Below are positions 8,566-17,624 of a DNA stretch of 64,000 nt, in pieces (positions within the stretch are counted from its first letter, which is position 1; each line of letters starts with the position of its first letter). Made by a program: the position numbers and the translations under genes. This stretch comes from an uncultured Roseovarius sp. (GTDB taxonomy: Bacteria; Pseudomonadota; Alphaproteobacteria; Rhodobacterales; Rhodobacteraceae). Under the pieces are notes generated by a model that saw nothing but the letters and a program-made list of their open reading frames with translations, had not been told where the DNA came from and did no database searches. The stretch lies in contig NZ_CANLER010000011.1 in assembly GCF_947489715.1 (NCBI RefSeq), positions 1 through 64,000 on the forward strand. Reading direction: 5' to 3'.

Positions 8566-8847
8566 ATGACACAACGGCGGAACAATTGGGTTAGTGCTCG
8601 GGATATGATACGTTCGCGTGCTTGGCGCGAAGGGTACGAATCTTTCCGGCTTGGCAAGCCCCCCGAATTTGGCGCTCATGGACGTAAATCACTGGCTTAC
8701 GAGTACGGAAGGCTTTCCGCAGCCTTCATCCGAAGCAAAGGTCAGCAACTTCCTCGCGTCTCCGCTACACGACCGCTCAACGAACATTACGTCCCGCAGT
8801 TGGTGCGCGCGCTTTCTCAGGTTGCCGCCATCAACGGGCTTGACTGA
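8566..8847 (+). CDS. Conserved small hypothetical protein
   Basis: A 93-residue basic protein. The pattern W-R-E-G-Y-E-S-F-R-L-G-K-P-P-E-F followed by LAYEYGRLSAAF resembles the ribosome-modulation-factor/CrpP-like fold pattern (G-x-x-A/F...G, then W/Y-x-x-G), but the match is too weak to assign that role. AGAGG lies about 7 bases before the ATG. It is followed 27 bases later by the SRAP gene on the same strand, so they are probably co-transcribed. Confidence 0.6.
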   Translation: MTQRRNNWVSARDMIRSRAWREGYESFRLGKPPEFGAHGRKSLAYEYGRLSAAFIRSKGQQLPRVSATRPLNEHYVPQLVRALSQVAAINGLD

Positions 8848-8874
8848 AATACGGCTCTGCGGCCAACCTTGCTT

Positions 8875-9567
8875 ATGTGCGGAAGACTCGTCGGCGGAAA
8901 CCTTACCCAAGCCCAGATGCTCGCCATTTTGGAGCGCTTTCTATACGGAGCGCTCGTGCCTGATGCAGATGCGCCGGAAGCCAAAACTGGCTGGAACATT
9001 AAGCCCACCCAGCACATTCACATGGTCTGTGAGGACGCTGGGAGCCTCATTGCCACGTCGGCCCGCTGGTGGTTCGTACCGCACTGGTTCAAGGGCAATG
9101 TGAAGGAATGGAAGCAAACTACATTCAATGCGCGGATCGAAACAGCGGCAAATAAACCGACATTCAGAACCGCCTGGAGATCCGCACGCTGCGCTATTGC
9201 CGCCATTGGCTATTACGAATGGTCAGGCCCGAAGAATGACCGTAGGCCGAACTACATCACGGTTGAAACCAATGCCCCGCTGATATTTTTTGCAGGGCTG
9301 CACTCCAAACTAAACGACGGCACGCGTACCTGCACCATTCTGACGCGGGAGCCTGCCCCGCAGATTGCCCATATCCACAACCGGATGCCGGTTCTTCTAA
9401 CAACAGATGAAGTCGCTTCCTGGGTTAGCGGCGAGACAACTTCAACGGCTGCTCAGAATGCTTTGGGCACTAGTTGGGAGGGGAGATTCAAGTTTAATGA
9501 GGTGAACAAGTTTGGCCGTGATGATGATGGCCCGGAACTGGTTGAACCGATTGACAGGCTCATTTGA
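8875..9567 (+). CDS. SOS response-associated peptidase (SRAP, YedK/HMCES family)
   Basis: A 230-residue SRAP domain protein. The family forms a covalent thiazolidine link to abasic sites in single-stranded DNA, protecting them, and later reverses it. All key residues are present: Cys2 (MCGR, exposed after Met removal), Asn86 (NARIET), Glu115 (GYYEW) and His168 (IHNRMP). The start at 8875 is forced by the need for Cys at position 2; the in-frame ATG two codons earlier is ignored. No LexA box is seen immediately upstream of this gene or its predecessor. Confidence 0.9.
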   Translation: MCGRLVGGNLTQAQMLAILERFLYGALVPDADAPEAKTGWNIKPTQHIHMVCEDAGSLIATSARWWFVPHWFKGNVKEWKQTTFNARIETAANKPTFRTAWRSARCAIAAIGYYEWSGPKNDRRPNYITVETNAPLIFFAGLHSKLNDGTRTCTILTREPAPQIAHIHNRMPVLLTTDEVASWVSGETTSTAAQNALGTSWEGRFKFNEVNKFGRDDDGPELVEPIDRLI

Positions 9568-9585
9568 TGTTCGCTAAAAGTTCCG

Positions 9586-9843
9586 ATGCCTTGGACACGG
9601 AGACGGACCCGAATAGCTGGCACATATGCCATCGATCCGGATAGCGACTGGACCATCCAATTTGGGGGCCGCGATGTCGGACGTATTTCGCGAGACATCC
9701 AATCACAAAACGGTGCTCTACCGTGGAAGTGGAATACATGGCTTCACCCGGTAGAGAAGGGGCGCGCTGATACGTAGGTGGAAGCTCAGCAAGCTGTCAG
9801 GGAAAGCGTATTGCAGACATCGAAACGGGGAGTATACAACTAG
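9586..9843 (+). pseudogene. Small hypothetical gene interrupted by TAG
   Basis: A frame from ATG 9586 reads through typical small-protein sequence (DWTIQFGGRDVGRI, then LPWKWNTWLHPVEKGRADT), meets TAG at 9775-9777, and then continues in the same frame for 21 codons (VEAQQAVRESVLQTSKR) to a second TAG at 9841. Family members I recall have GRADT followed directly by an EEA-type helix, so the first stop looks like a nonsense mutation. No clear ribosome site. The IS30 remnant starts just beyond it. Confidence 0.4.
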
Positions 9844-10573
9844 TTCTCAATGTCAGCATTAGCGGGTGATTTCAACTGATCGCCGCAACACATTCTGCGA
9901 ACTTCTCAGCTGGTGTTTGATATTGCAAGGTTTTGCGGGGCCGCTCATTGAGCTGTCTGGCGATAGCGCTGAGTTTTGCTTGCGAGTGAACGGATAAGTC
10001 GGTTCCACGCGGTAGATATTGGCGCAGAAGGCGGTTGGTATTTTCGTTGGAACCGCGTTGCCACTGTGAATGTGGGTCGCAGAAATAGACCTCAACATCG
10101 GTTGCCATCGTCAATCGCGGATGGTCCGCGAGTTCCTTTCCACGATCCCAGGTCAGGGATTTATAGAGTTCTTTTGGCAGGCGCTTTGATTGTTTGATTT
10201 GCCCTGCGATTACGCTCCTGGTGTCCTTGTTGGCGACCTTGATCAGCATGACATAGCGAGATTGGCGTTCATCCAGGGTGGCGACATAGCCGTTTTTGGA
10301 GCCACCGATCAGGTCGCCTTCCCAATGTCCAGGAACGGCGCGATCCTCAACGCAGGCAGGTCGTTCGCTGATCGAAACGGCATCTTTGACCTGTCCCAGA
10401 CCGTTGCGCTTGAGGCTGGCATGCCGTGATCGACGCACCGTGCGCCTGGCGCGCAGATGATCCAGCAACTCTTTCTTCAGCACCCCACGTGCCTGGATAT
10501 ACAGGCTTCGATATATCGTCTCATGCGACACCTGTTTTTGCGCCTCTCCCGGAAAGCTGCGTTTGAGCCATCA
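9844..10573 (-). mobile_element. Partial IS30-like element
   Basis: The 3' portion of an insertion sequence, defined by the truncated transposase and about 28 bases downstream of it. The terminal inverted repeat cannot be paired because the left part of the element is absent. The break at about 10573 is followed by unrelated sequence beginning CATCCCTCCTGTGACAC (plus strand). Confidence 0.55.
9872..10570 (-). pseudogene. IS30 family transposase, N-terminally truncated
   Basis: About 232 residues of an IS30-type DDE transposase. The catalytic core is intact: GHWEGDLI (first Asp), LTWDRGKEL (second Asp) and the Glu in SNENTNRLLRQYLPRGTDL, with the family's SHETIYRSLY near the new N-terminus. 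The DNA-binding HTH region (about 100 residues) is missing: a TGA lies directly before the conserved Trp at 10568-10570, and the sequence beyond belongs to something else. It cannot be an active transposase by itself. Confidence 0.8.
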
Positions 10574-10815
10574 ATCATCCCTCCTGTGACACACAAATAG
10601 TGGCACAGTTTTACGGGGCTAAGACAAGGGCACCCGGAATTGCCGTCATTCGTCATCGCTCAACCGATGGCCGCTTGAACTCGTTCTTCAGACGATTGTC
10701 CAGCTGTGCTTCTGCTCCGCACCGGACTCGCGCTTTGGACCGTGCTGCACCCAAACAATTCGAACTAAATTCGACATTCTTTCACACATCATTCTAAGAA
10801 CATTTTAAGGATTAC

Positions 10816-10875
10816 ATGGCCACCTTCCGGCGACGAAGCCCGGAGGCACTCAACCATGCCAGGATACATTTCTGA
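10816..10875 (+). CDS. Possible leader peptide overlapping the Hint gene
   Basis: A 19-codon frame (MATFRRRSPEALNHARIHF, stop at 10875) with AAGG about 5 bases before its ATG. It overlaps the first 20 bases of the Hint-domain gene in another frame. The ribosome site of the Hint gene (GGAGG at 10841-10845) lies inside it, so its translation could influence the main gene. It may be coincidence. Confidence 0.3.
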   Translation: MATFRRRSPEALNHARIHF

Positions 10876-11986
10876 ATATCAATACATGGGGTTATCCGAT
10901 GAGGAATTCATCGAAATAGCAGTGCCAAACGGTACTGATGTCTCATCTTATTCCATCGTTCTATACCAGTATGATGGGACGATAGTTGAATCCTACTCGT
11001 TGGGAACCACGTTGGGAACATTTGGGGGTCAGGATGTCTATGCGATTGACGACACCACTCCTGGTTTCGATTCATTTTCCGGCCAGGGTGAAATCTATGC
11101 CGATGATGCGATTGCCCTCGTCGACGACAATGGGAACGTCCTGCAGTTCATTTCGCACTGGGGAAATACCGTTTCAGCCGTCGAAGGTCCCGCGTCTGGA
11201 TTGAATAGCATCTCGGTCGGGACTGCCAACTTTGGGGAATCGTTGCAATCGGATGACGGGGGAGCAAGTTACTATTCTCAGAGCACAACCAACCAAGGTT
11301 CCATTCCTGCCTGCTATGGGCCGGGTACACGCATTGCAACTCCCCGTGGCTACATTCTCGTCGAAAACCTGAGAGCCGGTGATCACGTGTTGACCCGGGA
11401 TCGTGGAATTCAACAGGTTCGTTGGGTATGGTCTGGAGGTCAGCCGCTCGACGATGTTGAGCCACACCAGAAACCCGTCTTGATTGCAAAAAACGCTCTT
11501 GCGTCCGGATTACCTGACCGAGACCTCATTGTTTCAAATCAACATCGTGTCGTCGTGGGCGTACCTGGACAACTCGACGAGATATTCACTGTTCCAACTT
11601 TTGTTCCGGCAAAAGCGCTTGTCGAAATTCCGGGAATCCGACATATGGTTGGCAAGAAATCGATGCATTGGCATCATTTTGTTTGCGATGATCATTGCGT
11701 GGTCATGGCTAATAACATCGCGTCTGAAACCTTGTTTTTGGGATCGCAAATTGTCCGTAAACTGAACAGTGCACAGCGAAGACAATTATCTCAATCATTG
11801 GGTCGCCACGTCAGGCAAAATGAAATACAGCCGATGGCTCTTCCGAGTTTAACGAAGCGTCAGGCACAGGAAGTATTGGCCCGAGGCGATACGAAACACT
11901 GCGAGGTTCGAGCCAAGAAGGACGACGATTCTGGAAAGAATACAATGCGAAACGAGCATTCCCTGGTGCTAACTGAATTGCACTAA
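10856..11986 (+). CDS. Hint-domain protein, probably secreted
   Basis: A 376-residue protein. Residues 1-150 form a lamin-tail-like beta domain (MPGYISEYQYMG, EEFIEIAVP, DAIALVDDNGNVLQF). A Hedgehog/intein (Hint) domain follows, starting at Cys153 (CYGPGTRIATPRGYILVENL, then AGDHVLTRD, and later SNQHRVVV and HHFVCDDHCVV). Such proteins are common and numerous in Rhodobacteraceae. They lack a classical signal peptide and are thought to leave through type I secretion. Hint chemistry would allow self-cleavage at Cys153. The C-terminal 70 residues are polar and unassigned. Confidence 0.85.
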   Translation: MPGYISEYQYMGLSDEEFIEIAVPNGTDVSSYSIVLYQYDGTIVESYSLGTTLGTFGGQDVYAIDDTTPGFDSFSGQGEIYADDAIALVDDNGNVLQFISHWGNTVSAVEGPASGLNSISVGTANFGESLQSDDGGASYYSQSTTNQGSIPACYGPGTRIATPRGYILVENLRAGDHVLTRDRGIQQVRWVWSGGQPLDDVEPHQKPVLIAKNALASGLPDRDLIVSNQHRVVVGVPGQLDEIFTVPTFVPAKALVEIPGIRHMVGKKSMHWHHFVCDDHCVVMANNIASETLFLGSQIVRKLNSAQRRQLSQSLGRHVRQNEIQPMALPSLTKRQAQEVLARGDTKHCEVRAKKDDDSGKNTMRNEHSLVLTELH

Positions 11987-12190
11987 CTCGGTCTCATTTT
12001 CGTGCATCTCCCGCAAAACTAGCGCTCCGACGCCGGCCAGAAGCAGCAACTAGAATGTTGCTGCCGATTAACAGAACACGCCAAACCAATTGTGGTTTAG
12101 TCAAAATGAAAATTCTTTTCACACGTCGCATAATCGAATCCAAACGCCTCTGAGACATGTTCTTCGATTCACAACCTTGTGGATTTGAAT

Positions 12191-14155
12191 ATGAAAAATC
12201 GTCGTTTATCAGACCTCTGTTTTCTGCGGTCAGTTGCTCCCGGTGTCACATTATCCGTGTTACTTGTTTGCGTTATGACAGGTGTGATTTCCTATGGTGT
12301 TCACCGGCTGATAGACTTTGCAATTTCAACAACCATTAAGAATGAAGCCATCCAGGAAACCAGTAAGTGGGCGAAGTATTTCAACGCAACATCGCCAGAC
12401 CTGGCAAGAATGATGGCCGATGGCAAGCTGACTCAAGAACAAAACAATATCGTCCAAGCCGCAATTGACTATAATAACGTATATTCATTTATGCTCTTTG
12501 ATCTGCAGGGGCAGTTGAACTTCGGTTCAGATGAGGGAGTTCTTGAAAGTCCCGAAGATCAAGCTTTCAGCCAGGAAGCACTGAACGTCGTCCACTCCGG
12601 CGAACCGAGTGTCATCGTTACAAAAAGGCAATCTTATTCGACCTTGCCTGACTTTTTTGTTGAGGCACTCGTCCCGGCTTACGGAACAGATCAGCAAATA
12701 ATTGGTGTGATCTATTTGTTCATGGATAAATCCGACAAAGCAGCTCTTTTTCACCAGTTCCTGAACTGGTTGGGTTATCTATTACCAATTCTGTGCGCAT
12801 TGCTCTATTCAATCCCATCGCTCGCATTTGTACTGAAACGTGAACAAGCCAATGCAAAGGCTCGGCGTGTCAACCACTTGTCACGGTTTGATCATCTGAC
12901 CGGTGCGCTGAACCGGCACACCATGTCAGCAGAGGCCAAAATGCGTTTCACCCAGCGTCGTGCAGCCGAAAATATCGGGGTCATGTTCCTGGACATCGAC
13001 AACTTCAAGGCAGTCAACGATGAAAGCGGGCACGAATTTGGCGATGCCTATTTGCATAATATTGCGTCCATCTTGATGGGTACCGTGCGGAGTACTGATC
13101 TGGTCGGGCGCATGGGTGGTGATGAGTTCGTCGTTGCGCTGCCGAACATAGACCGAGAGGAATTGGAACGCATTGGAATTAGAATGCTATCGGCCGCACG
13201 TAAGCCTTTTGAGTATAAAGGACGAACAATAAAATCTAGCATCAGCATTGGATACCGCTTATCTCCGCAAGGAGAAACTCCGCAAACGGCGCTGCATTGC
13301 GCTGACCTCGCGCTCTACCACGCCAAATCAAACGGACGAGATTCTTTAGTTGAGTACTTTCCGGAACTCGACATGGCCCTCAATCGCCGTCGTGACATAG
13401 AGGCGACAATGGAGTCAGCATTAGCGACTGATCGGTTCGAAACGGTGTTTCAGCCGATAACTGAACCCAAGGACGGTTCGATCATAGGGTTTGAGGCTTT
13501 GTTGAGGCTGACATCCGAAAGCGGCGAAAAAATCCCACCAACGGAATTCATACCCGTTGCTGAAGAGACAGGCATGATCCACGAAATTGGGCTTCAAGTT
13601 CTGAGAAACGCGTTAAAAACCGCTCTTAATTGGCCGAGCGGAGTGTTCCTATCGGTAAACTTGTCAGCGCGTCAATTTGATAGGGATGATCTAGTCGAGC
13701 AGATTTCGACAATCTTGACTGAGCTGAACTATCCCGCCCACCGACTGGAATTTGAAATCACGGAAAGTCTTCTAATGGAAGATGAAGAGCGTATTTCTGA
13801 AATGCTAGCTGATTTAAGACACCTCGGCGTATCGATAGCAATGGATGATTTCGGCACGGGTTATTCAAGTTTGGGATATTTGTGGAAATACTCATTTGAC
13901 AAGCTCAAAATCGATAAGGTCTTTCTCGAAGGGTATGATTTTGATGGTGAAAGATATCGTGAAATCATTGAGACCATTGTAGTGCTGGGGCGCAAGATGG
14001 GCATGGAAGTGACGATTGAAGGGGTCGAAGAAAAAAGACACGCCGACATGCTAAAGTCACTTGATTGCGATCAGTATCAAGGTTTCTTATTCGGCAAACC
14101 TATGGCCGCGCATGAAACCCTAAGTATTTCGTGGGATCAGAGTAAGACGGCCTGA
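12191..14155 (+). CDS. Membrane GGDEF-EAL cyclic-di-GMP protein
   Basis: A 654-residue sensor enzyme. Two membrane helices (about 15-38 and 194-214) bracket a periplasmic domain. A GGDEF domain follows with the active motif GGDEF at 309-313 and an intact inhibitory RxxD site (RSTD, 300-303), then an EAL domain with EALLR at 435-439, DDFGTGYSSL near 553, KIDK and EGVE. All the catalytic motifs are present, so it could both make and degrade c-di-GMP depending on the sensed signal. The ATG at 12191 is used; a GTG four codons earlier is possible. It stands alone. Confidence 0.9.
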   Translation: MKNRRLSDLCFLRSVAPGVTLSVLLVCVMTGVISYGVHRLIDFAISTTIKNEAIQETSKWAKYFNATSPDLARMMADGKLTQEQNNIVQAAIDYNNVYSFMLFDLQGQLNFGSDEGVLESPEDQAFSQEALNVVHSGEPSVIVTKRQSYSTLPDFFVEALVPAYGTDQQIIGVIYLFMDKSDKAALFHQFLNWLGYLLPILCALLYSIPSLAFVLKREQANAKARRVNHLSRFDHLTGALNRHTMSAEAKMRFTQRRAAENIGVMFLDIDNFKAVNDESGHEFGDAYLHNIASILMGTVRSTDLVGRMGGDEFVVALPNIDREELERIGIRMLSAARKPFEYKGRTIKSSISIGYRLSPQGETPQTALHCADLALYHAKSNGRDSLVEYFPELDMALNRRRDIEATMESALATDRFETVFQPITEPKDGSIIGFEALLRLTSESGEKIPPTEFIPVAEETGMIHEIGLQVLRNALKTALNWPSGVFLSVNLSARQFDRDDLVEQISTILTELNYPAHRLEFEITESLLMEDEERISEMLADLRHLGVSIAMDDFGTGYSSLGYLWKYSFDKLKIDKVFLEGYDFDGERYREIIETIVVLGRKMGMEVTIEGVEEKRHADMLKSLDCDQYQGFLFGKPMAAHETLSISWDQSKTA

Positions 14156-14472
14156 AATCAAAAGGTCGCGGATTTCACACTCAAAATACAAAGCGGACAT
14201 TTATCCCTAGTGCAGTAATTGGTACTTTGGGCTGAGATCGATTATTACTTCCAGTGTCGCGAACGGCCTTAAAGTCCGCGACCCGTAAATTGGCTGTCTG
14301 AAAATTGCTGCGCGGTCGGTGAATGGCCGATCTTTACGCTGCGTGGCGGCACGAAAATTTACGCGCCCGCAGAAAAATCCGTGCTGCGAGCGCGCGCAGC
14401 AAGAAGTCACAATGGCGGCCATGGGCTCAGAGCGGTGGTTAGCGGCATCATTCACGAACGGCTGCTTGGGCG
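14156..14472. other. Intergenic region with a non-coding repeat
   Basis: No gene. It separates the convergent GGDEF-EAL gene and virB11. It contains the repeat at 14338-14408 and the segment AAAGCGGACATT (14194-14205), a type of sequence I have seen in roseobacter intergenic DNA. No classical terminator with a T-run is seen for either gene. Confidence 0.4.
14338..14408. repeat. Non-coding repeat, copy 2
   Basis: Related to 138-207 over about 70 bases. Both start GCTGCG, share CGGCACG, and end in GCTGCGRGCGCGCGCAGC, a self-complementary block, followed by an A/G-rich step and GTC. Confidence 0.45.
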
Positions 14473-15459
14473 TCAACCTTGCGGTACGACCAATATCTCG
14501 GTAACGCCGCGCGTTCCGTCGGCGCGACCCAGTTGGACAATCACGTCTATCGACTTTCGGATGTAGGTCTGCACCTCGGCAAAGGTCAGGGGTGTGCCCG
14601 CCTGTAGGACCATGATCGCCAATCGGTCTATTGCGAGCTCGGCGGTTTCAGCGTGTATTGTTGTTACCGATCCGCCATGGCCGGTATTGATGGCTTCCAA
14701 ATAGGTCAGTGCCTCTGGCCCTCGAAGTTCGCCCACTATAATCCGATCGGGTCGCATGCGTAAGGATGCCTGCAGCAGCGCGTTTGTAGAGCGGTTTGAA
14801 CTTGAGGAACGTTCAGCCAGAAGTGCTACGGAATTAGGTTGTTTCGGGAACAGCTCAAAGGCATCTTCGATCGTGATGAGACGCTCAGAGTCCGGAACAT
14901 ATCCGAGTAAGTATCGCGCAAAGGTGGTTTTCCCGGTCGAGGTCCCACCACTTATCAGAATATTCAAACGGTTCTCGATGAGCAGCTTCAATGCGCCATT
15001 CAAGTTTGTACGTGATAGCACTTCGACCTGCTTCAGCTTCTTCATTCTGAGGTCAACCAGCGAGACGGGTTTGTCGAACAGGTATTCAGGTCGGAAACCT
15101 TTCAAATTGTTCAGACCAAACAATCGCACGGAAATAGCTGCTCCATGATCTACAACTGGAGGGGCAACAACTTGAACACGTAGTGGGCGGCCACGGTATT
15201 CAATCTTGCCCGACACAAGAGGTGTTTTCTCTGAGACTTTGGCCTTTGCATTACCGACAATCGTTGTTGCGAGATTTATCGCCGCTGCTTTTTGGATTGA
15301 CCCTCCCGTCGGTTCCATGACGGCGCTCCCCTGCCTCTCGATCCAGACACATCCATCTGGATTAATGGCGATTTCCAGGATGTCTTCTCGCAAGATGAGA
15401 TCCCGGAATGGTTCGAGGTAACGTTCGAGATAAGAGGCGGGCAGGGCGGCTTCGTTCAA
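14473..15459 (-). CDS. virB11: VirB11 ATPase of the type IV secretion system
   Basis: A 328-residue hexameric secretion ATPase of the traffic-ATPase family, cytoplasmic at the base of the channel. Walker A is GGTSTGKT at 171-178; further motifs are the Asp box (LITIEDAFELF), Walker B (RIIVGELRGPEALTYLEAIN) and the His box (GHGGSVTTIHA). Length and order match VirB11. It is the last gene of the minus-strand virB operon and its start overlaps the virB10 stop by 4 bases. Confidence 0.95.
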   Translation of the reverse strand: MNEAALPASYLERYLEPFRDLILREDILEIAINPDGCVWIERQGSAVMEPTGGSIQKAAAINLATTIVGNAKAKVSEKTPLVSGKIEYRGRPLRVQVVAPPVVDHGAAISVRLFGLNNLKGFRPEYLFDKPVSLVDLRMKKLKQVEVLSRTNLNGALKLLIENRLNILISGGTSTGKTTFARYLLGYVPDSERLITIEDAFELFPKQPNSVALLAERSSSSNRSTNALLQASLRMRPDRIIVGELRGPEALTYLEAINTGHGGSVTTIHAETAELAIDRLAIMVLQAGTPLTFAEVQTYIRKSIDVIVQLGRADGTRGVTEILVVPQG

Positions 15460-16880
15460 TAGACCACGATGTCCCTGTCAACCAGCACGGTGACCATCGC
15501 TCCTTGATCGACATAGATCGTGGGCGAGATCGAAACCTGATCCGCGATGACCGAACTTGTGGCATCTTCCAGATCACTTCCGACTTCTTCCAGGACATCA
15601 CGCGTCAGATCGTCTTCGGCCGAGTTTGCAGCAATTGCCGGAGCCGCACCAATGATGGAGATGAGAGCGGCGCCACCAAAGCGCTCATCGAATTTTGTGT
15701 CGACAAGGCCGGTCAGACCGGAGCGCCCCAATTGATCACCGCCGACAGAGGCGATTTGCATTGAGGTTCCATCTGGCGTCAGAATACGCGTCCAGAGGAC
15801 CAAAATGCGTTTTTGGTTCACCTCGATACCTGAGCGATATTGACCGAACAAACGAGAGCCACGAGGAACCAGGATGGTATCGCCGGAAAACGCGTGAACA
15901 GGCTCAGCGACAACAGCAACGACGCTGCCCGGCAGGTCGCTGTTGATCGCTGTCTGAAGAGCCGCCTGAATGACCGAACCTTGCGCCAGGGTCCGGTCCG
16001 GGCTTTCCATTCGAGCGGCCTCATCAACTTCGAGTGGCCGGGCTGCACCCTGAAGATAGGCCTCATTTTCACCAAGGGGCAGATCAGAGCCTTGGCCCGT
16101 TCCCGCCCCGGATTTGGCTCTACCGGATGCAGATGACGTTTTGCGGGTAGAATAGACAATAGCTGGAGATTTGATTTGGGCGGTGAGCAAATCCGCAGCT
16201 TGCCGTTCTGCTTCTCGTTGGCGTTGTTGTTCCTCCTGTCGGCGGCGTTCGTCGAGTAACCGTTGATCGCGGATCAGCGCGTCATTGACACGCTCTGATT
16301 CAAGGGCTTCTTTTTGTGCGCGCTCTGCATCCAACAGGCTTTGGAGAGAGTTCAGCCGGGTTTTGGTTTCTCGCTCCAGGCGGGCGATGCTCTGATCACG
16401 CTCAGCGACAGTCGCCTCCAGGGCGTCGGTCTGATCCTTAAAAGCGTTTCGCAATTCAGTCACCGCGGCCTGGATCTCGGTGTTCCGCTCCGCCTGATTG
16501 TCGGCGAGTGCCTTTCGGAGACGCTCGAGCTCAGCCACCACCTCTGCGCTTGGTTTAGTTGGGGCAGGGGTTGGATCGGGCACCACAAGCGCCTCTTCCA
16601 CAGCGATCAATGCATCGTTGACACGCTGACCCGTTTCTTCTTCCGGGAACTCCAGTCGTCCCCCCGTACGAATGCGGTCATTCTGAAACGGCTCGACATC
16701 GGAAGTCTGCAATCCATCAAGGTCGCCGTGCCAATCAGATGCGAGAAAATAGGCGACACTAGCGCCGCCTAATCCAAGTGCGAGCGCAAGAGCGGTAATC
16801 CCAAACCTCGAGCGACCGGATTTTCGTTTGGCGCCATTAAAGGTATCAAGACGCTCCTGAAGGTCGGGATCCTGCGCCAT
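15456..16880 (-). CDS. virB10: VirB10 inner-to-outer membrane scaffold
   Basis: A 474-residue protein. It has a short cytoplasmic N-terminus, one membrane helix (about 27-47, GITALALALGLGGASVAYFLA), a long charged coiled-coil segment (about 105-245, rich in Glu, Arg and Gln), and a C-terminal beta-barrel domain carrying the family segments GSVIQAALQTAINSDLPG, FSGDTILVPRGSRLFGQY and the antenna region near 390-440. VirB10 senses ATP use and gates the outer-membrane pore. It sits between virB9 and virB11 as expected. Confidence 0.93.
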   Translation of the reverse strand: MAQDPDLQERLDTFNGAKRKSGRSRFGITALALALGLGGASVAYFLASDWHGDLDGLQTSDVEPFQNDRIRTGGRLEFPEEETGQRVNDALIAVEEALVVPDPTPAPTKPSAEVVAELERLRKALADNQAERNTEIQAAVTELRNAFKDQTDALEATVAERDQSIARLERETKTRLNSLQSLLDAERAQKEALESERVNDALIRDQRLLDERRRQEEQQRQREAERQAADLLTAQIKSPAIVYSTRKTSSASGRAKSGAGTGQGSDLPLGENEAYLQGAARPLEVDEAARMESPDRTLAQGSVIQAALQTAINSDLPGSVVAVVAEPVHAFSGDTILVPRGSRLFGQYRSGIEVNQKRILVLWTRILTPDGTSMQIASVGGDQLGRSGLTGLVDTKFDERFGGAALISIIGAAPAIAANSAEDDLTRDVLEEVGSDLEDATSSVIADQVSISPTIYVDQGAMVTVLVDRDIVVY

Positions 16881-16883
16881 CTG

Positions 16884-17624
16884 TCATGTGCCTCCCTGCG
16901 ACAACGCTTTGGCATCGCGGTAGATGCAGATTGCTGTTTCACCAAGTCGAAGTGTCCAGTAAGCATTCACGCCGGAAACCCGAACCGTATTGCCTTGCTG
17001 GGTCCAGTTGATGGTGCGCTCGCGGCCCTGATTGTCGGCCTTGAAGATCGCTGGCTGTCGTCCGGTTTCAGAGAAAGTGAAATACGTGAAACGCCCGTCG
17101 TCATAGACTGAGGTTGGTCGGAAATCGGCTTTCCCTGCGGCTTTGTAATTGTAACTACGTGGGGCTTGAAACCCCTTGGGCTGGGCATTTGCCAGTTGCT
17201 TCTTGCGGTCATCATCCGGATACCGAAACCGGACCTCGAAGAACATGCCGGTCTTGCCTGGAATGGAACCTTCGCGCAGGTGGAACGAGTAAGTTCGTCT
17301 GTTTGTGATGACTGTCATATTGGTCGACGCGTTCTGCACATGCGGTTTGATAGTCAGAACATTTCCAAGCTCCGGAATCGGATCGACCTGAAAGCTTTCC
17401 GTATCACCGACAATCACTGCGTTGAAGCGTTCGCCCTGTCCAAACTGGATGGTCGTTGAGTGGCGCAGATCGGTTTCGATGCGAAAGACTTGCTGCTCAT
17501 CATAGGCCGCATAGCGGATGCGGATATCGCGTGGTCCACCCCGCGGCGTGGCTTCGGCCAACGCGGCGTCTGATGCCAGCAGGCTGGACAGGAATATGAG
17601 GGCAGCTCGTACAAACATTTTCAC
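16884..17624 (-). CDS. virB9: VirB9 outer-membrane core complex protein
   Basis: A 246-residue periplasmic protein with a signal peptide (about 1-24, ending DAALAEA). The N-terminal beta domain has the family run DIRIRYAAYDEQQVFRIETD; the C-terminal domain has YNYKAAGKADFRPTSVYDDG and TYFTFSETGRQPAIF, which bind VirB7 and VirB10 in known systems. Its stop is 3 bases before the virB10 start and its start overlaps the virB8 stop by 4. Confidence 0.93.
   Translation of the reverse strand: MKMFVRAALIFLSSLLASDAALAEATPRGGPRDIRIRYAAYDEQQVFRIETDLRHSTTIQFGQGERFNAVIVGDTESFQVDPIPELGNVLTIKPHVQNASTNMTVITNRRTYSFHLREGSIPGKTGMFFEVRFRYPDDDRKKQLANAQPKGFQAPRSYNYKAAGKADFRPTSVYDDGRFTYFTFSETGRQPAIFKADNQGRERTINWTQQGNTVRVSGVNAYWTLRLGETAICIYRDAKALSQGGT

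Noticed and set aside
12010..12060. Minus-strand translation LLLLAGVGALVLRE resembling a VPLPA-CTERM tail
   Set aside because: It is only 14 codons after an in-frame stop, with no start and no Arg cluster. It may be a scrap of a sorting signal but is too short to support.
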